Shown here: positions 7,101 to 8,001 of the stretch, one piece after another
Layout of the letters: each line of letters begins with the position of its first letter
How positions within the stretch are numbered: position 1 is the first letter of the stretch
Source: Flammeovirgaceae bacterium UBA2786
GTDB lineage: Bacteria; Bacteroidota; Bacteroidia; Cytophagales; Cyclobacteriaceae
DNA: 8,001 bases
Reading direction: 5' to 3'
Assembly: GCA_002352225.1 (NCBI GenBank)
Contig: DEIA01000023.1
Span: forward strand, 14,424-22,424
The notes under the pieces: generated by a model
The model's input: only the letters and a program-made list of their open reading frames with translations
The model's database searches: none
Told to the model about the DNA's origin: nothing
Made by a program: the position numbers and the translations under genes

Positions 7101-7121
7101 CGCAAAATCGGCATTTAGCGA

Positions 7122-7769
7122 ATGATTGAAGATAACTACAAACAACGCGGCTTACGCAACAAATTGGTTAAAAAACTGCGTGAAAAAGGCATTTCAAACG
7201 ATGCCGTTTTGGCAGCCATTGCAAAAGTGCCCCGGCATGCGTTTTTTGACGATGCCCTGCTCAACCATGCCTACGAGGACAAGGCTTTCCCGATTGGCGA
7301 AGGACAAACCATATCGCAACCCTATACGGTAGCCTTTCAAACCGAGAAGCTGGATGTAAAACCGGGTGATAAGGTTTTGGAAATAGGTACAGGTTCGGGC
7401 TATCAGGCGGCTGTATTAGTAGAGATGGGCGCCAAAGTATATACAATCGAATACAACAAAAAACTTTACGAACGTACCCGCGAGTTCCTGCCAGGGTTGG
7501 GTTATAGACCTTTCTTCTTTTATGGCGATGGCTCAAAAGGCATTCCGGCAAAAGCACCTTACGATAAAATAATTGTAACAGCCGGTGCACCTGTTGTACC
7601 CACTGCCCTAACCGACCAGTTAAACGAGAATGGAGTATTAATTATTCCGGTTGGCGATCGCGAAAGTCAGAAGATGCTTCGTATTACAAAAACAAACGGC
7701 AAACTTAAAAAAGAAGAATACGATAACTTTGCATTTGTGCCGTTACTGGGCGAGCAAGGCTGGAAGTAG
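7122..7769 (+). CDS. pcm: Protein-L-isoaspartate O-methyltransferase (PCMT)
   Basis: Product of 215 residues, full length for the family. The enzyme moves a methyl group from S-adenosylmethionine to the alpha-carboxyl of L-isoaspartyl residues in damaged proteins, starting their repair to aspartate (EC 2.1.1.77, cytoplasm). Visible motifs are VPRHAFF (36-42), the substrate-loop motif GEGQTISQPYTVA (59-71), SAM motif I VLEIGTGSGYQAAVL (85-99), the acidic YTIEYN (107-112), YGDGSKG (134-140), PYDKIIVTAGAP (147-158) and the C-terminal FVPLLGEQGW. All expected motifs are present. An in-frame stop (7116-7118) just before the ATG fixes the start, and there is no Shine-Dalgarno sequence. The gene stands alone, 212 bases after the CHAT gene and before a repeat-rich stretch. 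No surE or nlpD, its usual proteobacterial neighbours, is near. Confidence 0.95.
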   Translation: MIEDNYKQRGLRNKLVKKLREKGISNDAVLAAIAKVPRHAFFDDALLNHAYEDKAFPIGEGQTISQPYTVAFQTEKLDVKPGDKVLEIGTGSGYQAAVLVEMGAKVYTIEYNKKLYERTREFLPGLGYRPFFFYGDGSKGIPAKAPYDKIIVTAGAPVVPTALTDQLNENGVLIIPVGDRESQKMLRITKTNGKLKKEEYDNFAFVPLLGEQGWK

Positions 7770-7808
7770 TTCTTTAAATGAATTAACCTCCATATAGATT
7801 TTTATTAA

Positions 7809-7822
7809 GGGGTTGTAATCCC
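7809..7822. repeat. REP-like hairpin A
   Basis: GGGGT (7809-7813) pairs with ATCCC (7818-7822), including one G-T wobble, around the loop TGTA. It is the first of five small hairpins after pcm and begins 39 bases past the stop codon. No T-run follows, so it does not look like an intrinsic terminator. Confidence 0.4.
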
Positions 7823-7835
7823 GTACTTAAGATAT

Positions 7836-7853
7836 CAGGATTTCTAAATCCTG
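7836..7853. repeat. REP-like hairpin B
   Basis: CAGGATTT (7836-7843) and AAATCCTG (7846-7853) form a perfect 8-base-pair inverted repeat with only CT between the arms. In a folded strand the innermost pair or two would open to form the loop. It is one of the two most regular hairpins of the cluster, its centre 29 bases after that of hairpin A. Confidence 0.55.
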
Positions 7854-7866
7854 CTTATTTGTGGTT

Positions 7867-7888
7867 CGACATTACAAATGCAATGTCG
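7867..7888. repeat. REP-like hairpin C
   Basis: CGACATT (7867-7873) pairs perfectly with AATGTCG (7882-7888) around the loop ACAAATGC. Its centre lies 33 bases from that of hairpin B, so hairpins A to C repeat at roughly 30-base steps. This spacing resembles the hairpin arrays linked to RAYT (IS200-like) transposases in Bacteroidota; that link is inference. Confidence 0.55.
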
Positions 7889-7911
7889 TTTATTTTAAGG
7901 ACAAATGTGTC

Positions 7912-7924
7912 ACCCCTTCGGGGT
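7912..7924. repeat. Repeat hairpin D, copy 1 of a paired unit
   Basis: ACCCC (7912-7916) pairs with GGGGT (7920-7924) around TTC; a CCC-TTCG-GGG form with a stable TTCG tetraloop is also possible. It is related to hairpin E 49 bases on: GTCACCCCTTCGGGGTT here against GTTATCCCTTCGGGATT there. Confidence 0.55.
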
Positions 7925-7960
7925 TCTGCTTTGTGTCTCATGGTATTCTATAATCCTGTT

Positions 7961-7973
7961 ATCCCTTCGGGAT
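7961..7973. repeat. Repeat hairpin E, copy 2 of the paired unit
   Basis: ATCCC (7961-7965) pairs with GGGAT (7969-7973) around TTC. Compared with hairpin D, the second stem pair changed from C-G to T-A on both arms, so pairing is kept while sequence differs. This compensatory change is direct support for a selected or propagated hairpin structure. Confidence 0.55.
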
Positions 7974-7981
7974 TAGTGAAA

Positions 7982-8001
7982 GAGGCTGTCTCAAAAGTCG
8001 T
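7982..8001. mobile_element. Possible terminal inverted repeat of an insertion sequence (cut by window edge)
   Basis: The last 20 bases begin GAGGCTGTCTCAAAAGT, which resembles the outer ends of transposase-bearing insertion sequences (IS1182/IS5-like ends have similar GAGNCTGTCTCAAAA starts, from memory). No transposase is visible because the window stops here, and the matching end and target duplication cannot be seen. It directly follows the hairpin cluster. Confidence 0.4.

Noticed and set aside
7261..7590. Minus-strand open frame of 109 codons inside pcm
   Set aside because: It lies wholly within a confident gene, its translation has no recognisable domain, and no promoter was noticed for it.
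7809..7973. CRISPR array after pcm
   Set aside because: The hairpin units differ in sequence and spacing, and there are no identical direct repeats with unique spacers.

Overview
The window looks like chromosome of a Bacteroidota bacterium, probably of the Cytophagales/Cyclobacteriaceae type (phylum fairly sure, lower ranks a guess). The signs are a near-perfect Bacteroidota promoter (TTG, 23-nt spacer, TACCTTTG) in front of the first gene, start codons without clear Shine-Dalgarno sequences, an M23 peptidase whose cytoplasmic N-terminus has the KYYYDTET...YERIK pattern common in this phylum, and signal peptides ending in A|Q. Base composition is moderately AT-rich and every gene is on the + strand.

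Region 1 (1-2634) is a tight run of three genes behind one promoter: trhO (tRNA U34 hydroxylase with rhodanese domain), mogA (molybdopterin adenylyltransferase) and a membrane-anchored M23 peptidase. The gaps are 2 and 8 bases, so they are probably co-transcribed, although tRNA modification, molybdenum cofactor synthesis and cell-wall hydrolysis share no obvious pathway.

Region 2 (2635-6909) starts after a short intergenic stretch with a small hairpin and a candidate promoter. It holds three exported proteins in a compact run (gaps of 5 and 2 bases): a small lipoprotein with a discoidin-like pattern, read from a TTG start; a 317-residue probable outer-membrane beta-barrel with two cysteines just after its signal peptide; and a 903-residue protein with kinesin-light-chain-type TPRs and a complete CHAT (caspase-like) domain with both catalytic residues. 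All three carry export signals, so this resembles an envelope-located module built around a caspase-like protease. It is the most interesting part of the window; its function is not known from the sequence.

Region 3 (6910-7769) is a 212-base gap with weak hairpins and one short imperfect direct repeat, then pcm (protein-L-isoaspartate O-methyltransferase), apparently transcribed alone.

Region 4 (7770-8001) has no gene. It carries five small hairpins in a row, two of which are diverged copies of each other with a compensatory base-pair change, and then at the window edge a 20-base sequence resembling the terminal inverted repeat of an insertion sequence. It looks like a REP-like repeat cluster next to an IS that lies outside the window. 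No tRNA, rRNA or CRISPR array was seen.
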